From contig NZ_CP013979.1 of the NCBI RefSeq assembly GCF_001660485.1, positions 992,001 to 1,056,000 of the forward strand: a stretch of 64,000 nt of DNA. Direction: 5' to 3'. The notes under the pieces were generated by a model. The model was given only the letters and a program-made list of their open reading frames with translations. It was not told the origin of the DNA and did not search any database. Below, one piece after another: positions 48,138-55,962 of the stretch (its first letter is position 1; each line of letters opens with the position of its first letter). The DNA comes from Agromyces aureus. GTDB lineage: Bacteria; Actinomycetota; Actinomycetes; Actinomycetales; Microbacteriaceae. A program made the position numbers and the translations under genes.

Positions 48138-49421
48138 ATGCCGAGCACCATCCGCACCGCCTTCGTGAGCCTTGCCCTCGGGGGGCTCGTCGTCGCCGGA
48201 TTCGCCGGCTGCGCCGGTCCTTCGAGTGACGTGTCGCCTTCCGAGACCGCCGCGGCCGAGACATCGGACGGTCGTCCCGTCGTCGTCGAAGACGGCCTCG
48301 GGGCGGAACTCGGCGAGGAACTCGCGGCTGCCGCAACCGAGGCCTTCGCCGGCGTCAGTTCGCCGGGCGCCGTCATCGGCGTGCGAACGCCAGAGGGCAC
48401 GTGGGCCGCGACGGTCGGCTTCGAGGACTGGGAGAAGACCGTTCCGATGACCGCCGATGTCAACCATCGCGTGGGCAGCGTCACCAAGACGTTCACCGTC
48501 ACGGCGCTCATCCAGCTGGCAGAGCAGGGCGCCCTCTCGCTCGACGACCCGATCGAGCAGTACATTCCGGGCATGCCGAACGGCGACGCGACGCTCTACG
48601 AACTCGGTGCCATGCGCAGCGGCATCCCGTCGTACACGTTCAACCAGTCGTTCGAGGACAAGCTGTTCAGCGACCCGAACTACGTGTGGACGCCTGACGA
48701 GCTCGTCGGTCTCGTGCGCGGCGAGGAGCCGATGTTCGCGCCGGGCACCATGACCTTCTACTCGAACACCAACACCGTGCTGCTCGGCATGGTCATCGAG
48801 CAGGTCACGGGCAAGCCCATCGAAGACGTGCTGCAGGAGCAGATCTTCGGGCCGGTCGGCCTCGACGGCACGATCTTCCCGACGGATGCCTCGTTCCCCG
48901 AGCCGCACGCGCAGGGGTACACGCTGCAGGGCGTCGACGACGGCGTTCCAGTCGAGACCACCGACTGGAACCCGTCATGGGGCTGGACGGCCGGCTCGGT
49001 CATCTCGGACCTCGACGACCTGCTCACCTGGAGCGAGACGCTGGCCACCGGCGACGGCATCCTCGCGCCCGAGTGGCAGCAGCAGCGCATCGACTCGTTC
49101 GACTTCTCCATTCCCGTCTACACGGGTGAAGGCACCTCGGCGCCGCAGACCGAGGCTCGCGCCTACGGCCTCGGCATGGGACTGGCGCTCGGCTGGTACG
49201 GCCACGACGGCACGATGCCCGGCTTCAACACCGTGCTGCAGCACCACCTCGAGTCGGGCACCACGCTCATCGTCATGGCCAACAGCGACATCAAGTCGGG
49301 GGAGTGCCCAGAGGGCACCGCAACCGTCGCCGGCGGTCGCACCACCGGCGCGTGTGCCGACCCGGCGGTCTTCATCGGCAACGCGCTCGCCGAGGTCGTG
49401 GGGCACCCGAACGTCCGGTAG
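48138..49421 (+). CDS. serine-hydrolase lipoprotein, copy 3
   Basis: A 427-residue exported protein with signal MPSTIRTAFVSLALGGLVVA ending at lipobox GFAGC (Cys25). It has HRVGSVTKTFTV (Ser and Lys of SxxK), FYSNTNTVLLGM (YxN) and WYGHDGTMPGFN (HxG), the most canonical set of the three. The C-terminal part has two Cys (SGECPEGTATV and TGACADPAVF). It is on the opposite strand and more diverged than copies 1 and 2. D-alanyl-D-alanine carboxypeptidase activity is the usual annotation. Confidence 0.9.
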   Translation: MPSTIRTAFVSLALGGLVVAGFAGCAGPSSDVSPSETAAAETSDGRPVVVEDGLGAELGEELAAAATEAFAGVSSPGAVIGVRTPEGTWAATVGFEDWEKTVPMTADVNHRVGSVTKTFTVTALIQLAEQGALSLDDPIEQYIPGMPNGDATLYELGAMRSGIPSYTFNQSFEDKLFSDPNYVWTPDELVGLVRGEEPMFAPGTMTFYSNTNTVLLGMVIEQVTGKPIEDVLQEQIFGPVGLDGTIFPTDASFPEPHAQGYTLQGVDDGVPVETTDWNPSWGWTAGSVISDLDDLLTWSETLATGDGILAPEWQQQRIDSFDFSIPVYTGEGTSAPQTEARAYGLGMGLALGWYGHDGTMPGFNTVLQHHLESGTTLIVMANSDIKSGECPEGTATVAGGRTTGACADPAVFIGNALAEVVGHPNVR

Positions 49422-49448
49422 CGACCCGCTGACCCCTGCAGTTCCGGA

Positions 49449-50159
49449 TCACGGGCCGAGCAGCTCGACGACCTCTCCGGCATGTCCGTGATCGAGCAGT
49501 CCGATGACGCGGTCGGCGACCTGCTGCGGCGCGATCAACGGGCTGGCAGCTCGCTGCTCCGCCGGGCTGAGCGCGGCGAGCTGCCGATGAGCGCGCTCGA
49601 GGCCGATCCAGCCGGGTACCACCGCCATCACGCGCACGTCGGTGCGATCGCCGAGCGCGGTCGTGAAGCGCCGGATGCCCGCCTTCGCGGCCCCGTACTC
49701 GGGCGACCCGTAGGGCGAGTCGCCCTCGCCGCCGCTCGAGCCGATGTTCACCACGGCGCCGCCCACTGCCGCGAGCCGATGCCACAGGTGCTGGGTCAGC
49801 AGCATCGGCGCGAGGAGGTCGAGGGTCACCGTCGCCAGCCAGGCGTCGCTGTCGGCCGCCGGGTACTGTTCGCCAGCCGACCACGCTCCGGCGTTGTTGA
49901 CGAGGGCGGCGACCTCGAGCCTCGGCTCGGCGAGCGCGTCGGCCGCAGCCCGAGCACCGGCGATCGATGCCAGATCGGCGACCACGACGGGAACCGGCAC
50001 GCCATGGCGGTCTTCGAACGCGGTCGCGGCGCGCTCGGCCGCCGACGCGTCGCGGTCGACCAGGATCGCGCGCCGGCCGCGTTCGAGCAGGGCTCCGGCG
50101 ATGAGGGCTCCGAGCCCGGATGCCCCGCCGGTGACCACGACCGCGCCGTTCACGCTCAT
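49449..50159 (-). CDS. short-chain dehydrogenase/reductase
   Basis: A 236-residue classical SDR. VVVTGGASGLGALIAGALL is the cofactor motif (TGxxxGxG), LVNNAGAW the NNAG motif, and the catalytic Ser-Tyr-Lys set is seen in NIGSSGGEGD and PEYGAAKAG. Asp in LVDRDA after the first strand favours NAD(H). No operon partner is apparent; the next gene 50 bp upstream on the same strand is the XRE-cupin regulator. Confidence 0.9.
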   Translation of the reverse strand: MSVNGAVVVTGGASGLGALIAGALLERGRRAILVDRDASAAERAATAFEDRHGVPVPVVVADLASIAGARAAADALAEPRLEVAALVNNAGAWSAGEQYPAADSDAWLATVTLDLLAPMLLTQHLWHRLAAVGGAVVNIGSSGGEGDSPYGSPEYGAAKAGIRRFTTALGDRTDVRVMAVVPGWIGLERAHRQLAALSPAEQRAASPLIAPQQVADRVIGLLDHGHAGEVVELLGP

Positions 50160-50209
50160 GCCCTCACGCTCATGCCTTCACGCTAGGCCCGCCCGACGAC
50201 ACCCACGCG

Positions 50210-50776
50210 TCAGGCCGATGCGCGCGTGTGCACCTTCGCGCCCTGCGCGTTGAACAGGCACAGCACCTCGAGCAGGTCGTCGCCGTGGTTCGCGAACCCG
50301 TGCGGCACGCGGGTGTCGAACTCGGCGGCCTCGCCGGCCTCGATGACGAGGTCGTCGTCGCCGAGCAGCAGCCGCATACGCCCCGAGATCACGTAGATCC
50401 AGTCCCATCCGGGGTGCACGAACTGCCGGATCGGCGTCTCGGGGGTCGGCGGATGCACCTGCTTGAACGCCTCCCACGGGCCGGCCCCGCCCGACAGCGG
50501 CACCGTGACGACGCCGTGCCGCAGCTTCGGTCGCGGGTGGATGCGCGGATCGCCGAGCGCGGGCGCCCCGACCAGGTCGTCGAGGGGCAGGCGGTACAGC
50601 CGCGCGAGCGGCAGCAGCAGGTCGAGCTGAGCGCGCCGCGAACCCGACTCGAGGCGCGACAGCGTGCTCGTCGAGATGCCGCTCGCCTCGCTGACGGCCT
50701 TGAGCGTCAGGCCCCGGGACTCGCGGATCGCCCGCAGCCGTTCGCCGATGCCGGCCAGTTCGTCGCGCTGTTCCAT
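50210..50776 (-). CDS. XRE-cupin transcriptional regulator
   Basis: A 188-residue regulator. An XRE helix-turn-helix is at about residues 12-65 (LRAIRESRGLTLKAVSEASG then ISTSTLSRLESGS), and a cupin domain is at about 110-180 (WDWIYVISGRMRLLLGDDDL and EFDTRVPHGFANHG). It is the usual layout for repressors controlling a divergent enzyme gene. GAGGAGG precedes the start. The 60-bp divergent region holds three TTGCCG half-sites that it could bind. Confidence 0.9.
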   Translation of the reverse strand: MEQRDELAGIGERLRAIRESRGLTLKAVSEASGISTSTLSRLESGSRRAQLDLLLPLARLYRLPLDDLVGAPALGDPRIHPRPKLRHGVVTVPLSGGAGPWEAFKQVHPPTPETPIRQFVHPGWDWIYVISGRMRLLLGDDDLVIEAGEAAEFDTRVPHGFANHGDDLLEVLCLFNAQGAKVHTRASA

Positions 50777-50788
50777 CGGTGCCTCCTC

Positions 50789-50839
50789 GTTGCCGTTCCG
50801 GCAACTTCGATTGCCGCTTCAGTCGCACCGTACCAGCAT
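50789..50839. promoter_or_regulatory. overlapping operator and promoter between the regulator and flavoprotein
   Basis: GTTGCCG-TTC-CGGCAAC (50789-50805) is a perfect palindrome, and CGGCAA with TTGCCG (50811-50816) makes a second one. The last TTGCCG also reads as the -35 of a promoter with CAGCAT (50834-50839) 17 nt on, so a bound repressor would cover it. Confidence 0.7.
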
Positions 50840-50846
50840 GGACGGC

Positions 50847-51848
50847 ATGGTCGAGAACGCACAGGAACGAACGGATGCCGGGGCGAACGTGAACGACGCG
50901 GCGCTCACGGATGTGGTCATCGTCGGCGGGGGCCCAGCCGGGCTCAGCGCCGCCCTCTCCCTCGGGCGGGCCCGCCGGCGAGTCGTGGTGATCGACTCGG
51001 GCGAACCCCGCAACCGCACGGCGGCGCACATGCACGGCGTGCTCGGGCACGACGGGCTGTCGCCGCGCGTGCTGCTCGAGCGCGGGCGCGCGGAGGCAGC
51101 GGGGTACGGCGTGCGGTTCATCGACGGCGAGTCGCCGTCGGCGCGCGTCGCCGGAGACCTCATCGAGGTCGGCTCGGCGGAGGGCCTACTCCGGACCCGA
51201 CGGCTCCTCGTCGCGACCGGCCTCGAAGACGTGCTGCCCGACCTCCCCGGATTCCGCGAGCAGTGGGGCCGAGGCGTCGTCGTGTGCCCGTACTGCGACG
51301 GGTGGGAGCACCGCCACGACGTCATCGGCGTCGTGGCGACCTCGCCCCGCAGCGTCGAGCAGGCCCAGCTGCTGCGGCAGTGGTCGGATCGCGTCGTCTA
51401 CTTCGAGAACGTCGTCGGCGCGGCATCCGGAACCGACCTCGAAAGACTCGTGAGCCGCGGCATCCGAATCGAATCGGGCGCCGTCACCGGCCTTCGCATC
51501 GAGGGCGAGCGGATGACGGGGGTCGAGGTCGACGGCCGCGTCATCGACGTCGGCGTGGTCTTCACGGGCCCGACCATGCGGCCGCGCGATGCGCTGCTGC
51601 GATCGCTCGGAGCCGCGACCACCGAGAGTGAGCTCGGCGACTGGGTCGACGTCGACGCCGACGGGCGCACCTCGGTGCCCGGCGTCTGGGCGGTCGGCAA
51701 CGTCGTGAACGTGCGCGCCAACGTCTCGGTCTCTCTCGGGCTCGGTTCGCTCGTGGCCGGCGCGCTCAATGCCGACCTCGTCGCCGAGGATGTCGCGGCA
51801 GCGCTTCGGGCCGTCGAGCTGGCGTCGTCCGTGCTGGCGTCGTCCTAG
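50847..51848 (+). CDS. thioredoxin-reductase-like FAD/NAD(P) oxidoreductase
   Basis: A 333-residue flavoprotein. VVIVGGGPAGLSAALSLGRA binds FAD, GVVVCPYCDGWEHR holds the redox-active Cys pair (147 and 150), and VPGVWAVGNVV is the C-terminal flavin motif. The NADPH half-site (GVVATSPRSVEQAQLLRQWS) lacks the usual GxGxxA, so cofactor use is uncertain. I start at ATG 50847, since the -10 box CAGCAT covers the other ATG at 50838. The target disulfide is unknown; no thioredoxin gene is adjacent. Confidence 0.86.
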   Translation: MVENAQERTDAGANVNDAALTDVVIVGGGPAGLSAALSLGRARRRVVVIDSGEPRNRTAAHMHGVLGHDGLSPRVLLERGRAEAAGYGVRFIDGESPSARVAGDLIEVGSAEGLLRTRRLLVATGLEDVLPDLPGFREQWGRGVVVCPYCDGWEHRHDVIGVVATSPRSVEQAQLLRQWSDRVVYFENVVGAASGTDLERLVSRGIRIESGAVTGLRIEGERMTGVEVDGRVIDVGVVFTGPTMRPRDALLRSLGAATTESELGDWVDVDADGRTSVPGVWAVGNVVNVRANVSVSLGLGSLVAGALNADLVAEDVAAALRAVELASSVLASS

Positions 51849-52558
51849 TTGGCGTCGTCCATGCCGGTGTGGTGAACGGATGCCCCGTGGCACCCGGCCT
51901 GCTGCCAGTCGTAGGCGTCGCCGAGCGGTTGGTCGTCAGCACCCCACATGGCTTCCTGCCACTCGGGATTCCGGGACTCGTTGAAGGTGTCGAGCGCACC
52001 GACCGCTTGCATGGTGTCGCCCTGCTCCCACGTCTCCCAGAGCAGGATGTAGGCGGCCTTGAACCCCTTCTCGGCCATGCAGACGGCGTCGAGGTGGTTC
52101 TGCATCAGGATCACCTCGGCGTCGAATGCCCACTCCTGGACGAATTCCGCCGACGGCCTCGGAATGAGCGCGAGGTCGGTGTTCTCGTCGTACACGGTGT
52201 GCCCGTGGATGATGGCGATGCCGCCGGGATCAGGTTCGACCGGGTCCTCCACGACGGCCGTCTCCTCGGCCGCGGCGGCCGCCGGTGCCTCGGTCGGGTT
52301 CGGCGCCGGCGGGGTCGTCGAGGGTTCGAGTTCCGCGGGCGGCGTGAACACGGGCAGCGACGCCTCCGCAACGGCGTTCAGTTCGTCGCGCTCGGTGATC
52401 GAGGCGACCGCCGCCGCGGCCAAGGCCGATCCGGTGCCGATCGCGATGACCGCTCCGACGGCGCCGAGCAGGAGTGCAAGGCGATGCCGCGGCATCCGAC
52501 GCTGCGTGCGCTGGTGCTCGCGCTGACGTTCGTCGTCGAGCAGGTGCTGCATGTTCAT
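51845..52558 (-). CDS. membrane-anchored secreted protein of a PadR operon
   Basis: A 237-residue protein of unknown function. It starts MNMQHLLDDERQREHQRTQR, then has one helix LALLLGAVGAVIAIGTGSAL and a Pro/Ala/Glu-rich linker. The outer domain has two Cys (AVCMAEKGF and AGCHGASVHH). Aromatic and acidic residues dominate (YILLWETWEQGDTMQ). Its stop and that of the convergent flavoprotein gene share a CTAG. It overlaps the upstream gene by 4 bp. The cytoplasmic part may interact with the neighbouring membrane protein. Confidence 0.8.
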   Translation of the reverse strand: MNMQHLLDDERQREHQRTQRRMPRHRLALLLGAVGAVIAIGTGSALAAAAVASITERDELNAVAEASLPVFTPPAELEPSTTPPAPNPTEAPAAAAAEETAVVEDPVEPDPGGIAIIHGHTVYDENTDLALIPRPSAEFVQEWAFDAEVILMQNHLDAVCMAEKGFKAAYILLWETWEQGDTMQAVGALDTFNESRNPEWQEAMWGADDQPLGDAYDWQQAGCHGASVHHTGMDDAN

Positions 52559-53310
52559 CGGGATTCCCTTCGGTTCGACGTGGCGGGGACCAGGTGCGCG
52601 GGCATCGCCCACTGGGCGGTGCCCGTGAGGCAGACGATCGCGACGCCCAGGCCGATGGCGTACGCGGCAGGTTCGAGCCAGGTCACGCGGAGGATCACGA
52701 CGAGCGCCGTCGCGCTGAGGTAGTACAGCGCCTCGACGCTCTGCGCGAAGATCAGCACGCCCGTGACCGCGAGCATCATCGCGCCCCAGTGCCGCGTGCT
52801 CCGGTGCCAGAGCAGCGCGGTGGCGACGAGCGCGATGGAGCCGAGGGCGATGGTGATCGCCGCGGAGCTCGGAATGAAGCCGATGTCGCCGATCAGCAGC
52901 GCGCGCGTCTGCCGGGCTGCGATGTACGTGCCGACGGCGACCTGCACGATGCCGATGAGTGCGACGGCGGCGACGAGCAGCCCGTCGACGCGCGGGGCGC
53001 TCCACCGGGCGGTCTCCTCGCCCGTGAGTTGCGTGCGACGCCAGCTGAGGTCGGCCGGGATGCCGCGGAGCATGCGCGCGCGGATCGACCTCGCGATGGC
53101 CCGCTGACTGACGCCGGCCTCGGTCGCCCACGCCGCCTGCTCGTGCAGGTCGGAGAGGATCTCGTTCTGACGATCGGCCGCGACCACGGGATCGAGCCCG
53201 CCCGTGTACCGCAGCGACCAGTGCAGCGTCGCCCGGGCGGCGCGTTCCACCGCGCCGGTGCCGGTGCCGGTGCCGTTGCCCGTGCCGCTGCTGTTGCTCA
53301 GGCCGCTCAT
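52555..53310 (-). CDS. membrane protein of a PadR operon
   Basis: A 251-residue protein starting MSGLSNSSGTGNGTGTGTGA at ATG 53310. The first 95 residues are soluble, with HEQAAWATEAGVSQRAIARS resembling the anti-sigma-like leading domain of PadR-operon membrane proteins. Five hydrophobic segments follow from about residue 110. Function is unknown. It overlaps the PadR gene by 4 bp upstream and the secreted protein by 4 bp downstream, so the three genes form one unit. Confidence 0.8.
   Translation of the reverse strand: MSGLSNSSGTGNGTGTGTGAVERAARATLHWSLRYTGGLDPVVAADRQNEILSDLHEQAAWATEAGVSQRAIARSIRARMLRGIPADLSWRRTQLTGEETARWSAPRVDGLLVAAVALIGIVQVAVGTYIAARQTRALLIGDIGFIPSSAAITIALGSIALVATALLWHRSTRHWGAMMLAVTGVLIFAQSVEALYYLSATALVVILRVTWLEPAAYAIGLGVAIVCLTGTAQWAMPAHLVPATSNRRESR
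53256..53300 (-). repeat. hexanucleotide repeat coding Gly-Thr units
   Basis: Copies of GTGCCG on the + strand encode the GTGNGTGTGTG stretch near the N-terminus of the PadR-operon membrane protein. Possible slippage site. Confidence 0.6.
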
Positions 53311-53672
53311 GCGAGCGCCTCCCCGGTCGCGGTGCGGAACTGATCGGCGCTCTGGGCGGCGGCGGCCTGGGCTGCGGCGCGGAACGCGGCCTCGCCAACC
53401 CCGGTCACGCGGTACAGACGGCGGCGCGGACGCCCGTCGGCCTCGGCCAGCTCGGGCGCCTCCCACTCGGATTCGAGCAGCCCCGCGGCATCCATTCGGT
53501 TCAATGCCCGGTAGAGCGTGCCGTGCGAGGGCAAGGCCGACCCGTCCTGCTCGGCGAGGGTGCGCGCGAGCGCGAAGCCGAAGAACGACCCCTCTCGCGG
53601 CTGGATGGTGAGCCCCGCATCGAGGATCGCGAGCTCGATCGGGAGGAGTACTCCTGCGCGTCGTCGTGGCAT
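53307..53672 (-). CDS. PadR family transcriptional regulator
   Basis: A 121-residue PadR regulator starting at ATG 53672 (MPRRRAGVLLPIELAILDAG). The winged helix follows (SFFGFALARTLAEQDGSALP then SHGTLYRALNRMDAAGLLES), and the wing RRRLYRVTGVGEAAF. TATAGT is 7 nt before the ATG; the more upstream start at 53690 would lie before it. A palindromic element overlaps the -10, so the protein probably represses its own operon. Confidence 0.9.
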   Translation of the reverse strand: MPRRRAGVLLPIELAILDAGLTIQPREGSFFGFALARTLAEQDGSALPSHGTLYRALNRMDAAGLLESEWEAPELAEADGRPRRRLYRVTGVGEAAFRAAAQAAAAQSADQFRTATGEALA

Positions 53673-53679
53673 GGGTGCG

Positions 53680-53702
53680 ACTATACGCACCTATGTACGT
53701 AT
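53680..53702 (-). promoter_or_regulatory. PadR operon promoter and operator
   Basis: TATAGT (minus strand, 53680-53685) is the -10, 7 nt before ATG 53672. The inverted repeat ATACG-N10-CGTAT (53683-53702) overlaps it and extends upstream. PadR proteins bind such spaced inverted repeats. Confidence 0.65.
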
Positions 53703-53802
53703 TAATCTAGAGCCGTTGATCGCGAGTGCGTCGGTTGGCGCGAATTCGTTCGGCCTTGGCGGTCCTCCCTGACCGCCGAACGCGCGCTGCCAGCATGACG
53801 GC

Positions 53803-54480
53803 ATGACGTCCTCCGATCCGACCGCCGGCATCATCGCCTTCACCTGGCTCGCCCTCGCGATGACCCTGGCGCCGGGGTCGGACACGGTGCTCGTGATCCG
53901 CACGAGCCTCAGCGACGGGTGGCGCCTCGGTGTGGTCGCGGCGTTCGGTATCGTCTGCGGCGTGATCGTCTGGGCCGGACTCGCCGGCCTCGGCGTCGCG
54001 CTGCTGCTCGTGCGTTTCCCGGTCGCCTACACCGTGATCGCGCTCGCCGGCGGTGTGTACCTCGGCACCCTCGCAGTGCGCACCTTCATCGCCGCGCGGC
54101 AGATCTGGCGCAGCACGCCCGAGTCGACCGATGACGCCGCGCCCGCCACCGATGTGCAGCCCCTCGCGACCTGGAAGACCTTCACGACCGGCCTGTTCAC
54201 GAACCTCCTGAACCCCAAGATCGGCGTGTTCTACCTCTCGATCATGCCGGGCCTGTTCATCGGGCAGACCCTCACGGTGTGGCTCGGCCTGCTGCTCGGC
54301 AGCATCCACGCCGTGCTCGGCATCATCTGGCTGACGATCGTCTCGGTGCTCGCCGGCTGGGCGCGCATCCACCTGCTGCGCCCGCGCCCGCGCGCCGTGC
54401 TCGAGGCCGTCTGCGGCCTGCTGCTGCTCGCGTTCGGCGTGTTCGTGATCGTCGAGGTGGTCGCCGACCTGATCGGGTGA
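53803..54480 (+). CDS. LysE family exporter
   Basis: A 225-residue translocator with six helices. FTWLALAMTLAPGSDTVLVI is the N-terminal LysE motif (Pro-Gly-Pro-type bend replaced by PGSD). FTNLLNPKIGVFYLSIMPGL contains the conserved NPK motif. CAGCAT lies 6 nt before the start. The family exports basic amino acids, homoserine lactones and similar compounds; the specific substrate is not evident. A CGGATGCCGCGGGC element follows the stop at once. Confidence 0.92.
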   Translation: MTSSDPTAGIIAFTWLALAMTLAPGSDTVLVIRTSLSDGWRLGVVAAFGIVCGVIVWAGLAGLGVALLLVRFPVAYTVIALAGGVYLGTLAVRTFIAARQIWRSTPESTDDAAPATDVQPLATWKTFTTGLFTNLLNPKIGVFYLSIMPGLFIGQTLTVWLGLLLGSIHAVLGIIWLTIVSVLAGWARIHLLRPRPRAVLEAVCGLLLLAFGVFVIVEVVADLIG

Positions 54481-54511
54481 GCGGATGCCGCGGGCGGCCG
54501 TCAGCCCCGGC

Positions 54512-55084
54512 TCAGGCGATCGCGGGCTTCGGCGGAGTCGAAGGCAGCGGCGGGAGGCCCACCTCGAGGATTCGCGCGACCATGCGCACCGCGCGTTCGG
54601 CCAGCGCTTCAGCCGGGTAGTGGTCCTCGTACAGATCGGCGGCGGCGTCGATCGATCGGATGTCGCAGATCACCATGAGCTTCGCGATATCGGTGTCGTC
54701 TCGCCCTGGCCGGTTCGCGCGGAGTTTCATCGCGAGCAGCGCGTCGGCAGAGGCGACCTGGATGACGACTCGGCCGTCGTCGTAGATCGACTCCCATTCG
54801 GCGGTGCGGCGACCGTAGTTCGGGATGAAGCCGGACGCTTGATCGTTGAGCCAGTCAGCCGGCCATCCATTCGCTTCGGCGATCTCGCGACCGGCTGCCA
54901 GCACGCGTTCGTGATCGCCGATGAGGTGCGCATCGATGTCTACGGTCGATTCGCGATCGAAGTAGCGGAGCGCGAGCGCGGCGCCACCCACGATACTGAT
55001 GCCGCTGCGTTCGCCGCCGGCGCCGAGGGTGGCGACCAGTTGGCGAAGTCCGAAAACCAGCCCGTCGCGATCGAACCGCGTCAT
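54512..55084 (-). CDS. nucleotidyltransferase-fold protein, candidate toxin
   Basis: A 190-residue protein with the minimal nucleotidyltransferase signature: ISIVGGAALALRYFDREST (Gly33-Gly34) followed by VDIDAHL (Asp49, Asp51). Later AMKLRANRPGRDDTDIAKLM supplies a Lys/Arg/Asp set seen in AbiEii and DUF6036-type proteins. The start ATG overlaps the upstream XRE gene stop by 4 bp, the order expected for an antitoxin-toxin pair. Nucleotide-transfer toxins of this class modify tRNA or other targets. The activity here is inferred. Confidence 0.8.
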   Translation of the reverse strand: MTRFDRDGLVFGLRQLVATLGAGGERSGISIVGGAALALRYFDRESTVDIDAHLIGDHERVLAAGREIAEANGWPADWLNDQASGFIPNYGRRTAEWESIYDDGRVVIQVASADALLAMKLRANRPGRDDTDIAKLMVICDIRSIDAAADLYEDHYPAEALAERAVRMVARILEVGLPPLPSTPPKPAIA

Positions 55085-55656
55085 GCGCTGATCAGGGTGT
55101 CGGCGTCGACGAGTACGCGGCGCCGCGCGAACTCGGGCGGCACCCGATCGGGGCTCGGCGTCAGCGTGTACGGGCCCTCGCCCACGGTCCACGGGCGTCG
55201 CAGTGTGCGGTCGGGATTTGTCGCCCAGTCGGGGACAGGCAGCTCCTCGGCGATCAGGTGGTGCGCCACGAGTGCGGCCAGTGCGGCATCCCATTGCCGG
55301 CTGCCGGTGGATTCGGGCGGGGAGATGGTGAGCGCGAACCGTGCTGCGCCGTGCTCGGCGCTGAGGTTGTCGTTCAACTGGATGAATCGACGCAACGCGA
55401 CGCCTTCGCGACCGTCGGCAACCGCGAAGCGGATGTCGGCGGCGATCGCGGCTGCGTCATCGCGAACCGTCGGCACCGACACGAGTCGATGTCCGGTCGC
55501 TCGGAGGGCGCGCTCGACGGCGTCGAACGATGGGTTCTGGCGACCGCGCTCGATGAGCGAGACATGCGACTGCGACAACTGCGCGCGCTTGCCGAGCGCC
55601 TGCTGGGTGAGCTTGCGGCTCCGCCGGGCGGCGCGGATAAGGGTTCCTGCGCTCAT
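55081..55656 (-). CDS. XRE-type regulator, candidate antitoxin
   Basis: A 191-residue protein. The N-terminal XRE domain (LIRAARRSRKLTQQALGKRA then QLSQSHVSLIERGRQNPSFD) is followed by a C-terminal region (about 70-191) of unknown fold that could contact the partner protein. GGAGGCGAG lies right before the start. It is co-translated with the nucleotidyltransferase. Upstream DNA is non-coding and holds a REP-like hairpin. Such XRE-nucleotidyltransferase pairs are known as phage-defence or stabilisation modules. Confidence 0.82.
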   Translation of the reverse strand: MSAGTLIRAARRSRKLTQQALGKRAQLSQSHVSLIERGRQNPSFDAVERALRATGHRLVSVPTVRDDAAAIAADIRFAVADGREGVALRRFIQLNDNLSAEHGAARFALTISPPESTGSRQWDAALAALVAHHLIAEELPVPDWATNPDRTLRRPWTVGEGPYTLTPSPDRVPPEFARRRVLVDADTLISA

Positions 55657-55744
55657 CTCGCCTCCAGTATTCGATCCATCTCATAATATGCCCTCAGCAC
55701 CGCGTCGGTCGAGCCCGAGATTACGGGTGCCGTCTCGGATTCCG

Positions 55745-55783
55745 TATGCCAGTTCCGCCTCATCGTGAGGCGGTATTGGCATA
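55745..55783. repeat. REP-like hairpin, copy B
   Basis: TATGCCAGTTCCGCCTCA, TCG, TGAGGCGGTATTGGCATA. The stem is perfect over the outer 7 bp (TATGCCA with TGGCATA) and the inner 8 bp (CCGCCTCA with TGAGGCGG), with a 3-bp mismatched bulge. Its first 18 bases are identical to copy A at 46627, nine kilobases away. Confidence 0.75.
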
Positions 55784-55898
55784 GCGGGAACGTGAGACAA
55801 GAGGGGAGCCGTCCGCCCGCGCGGACGTCGTCGGCTCCGCGCCGCGGGCAACTGCAGCGCCGCGATCTCGAGCGTCCCGCTCCGGGCGATCGCGCGTC

Positions 55899-55962
55899 CC
55901 GGTTCTCGGCAGGGCAGCGTGAATGCACACGCGGCCGGGGGTGCGGCGGCCTCGGGCCAGCG
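55899..55962 (+). repeat. duplicated LacI promoter and start segment
   Basis: These 64 bp are about 90% identical to 57486-57549, which contain the promoter -10 box, GTG start and first codons of the LacI gene. In this copy the -10 TAGGCT has become TCGGCA and the frame runs to unrelated sequence. It looks like a decayed duplicate or the trace of a deleted LacI-type gene. Confidence 0.7.

Noticed and set aside
55653..55928. A 91-codon frame upstream of the XRE gene
   Set aside because: It is made of the REP-like hairpin and duplicated DNA and has no codon bias or homology.
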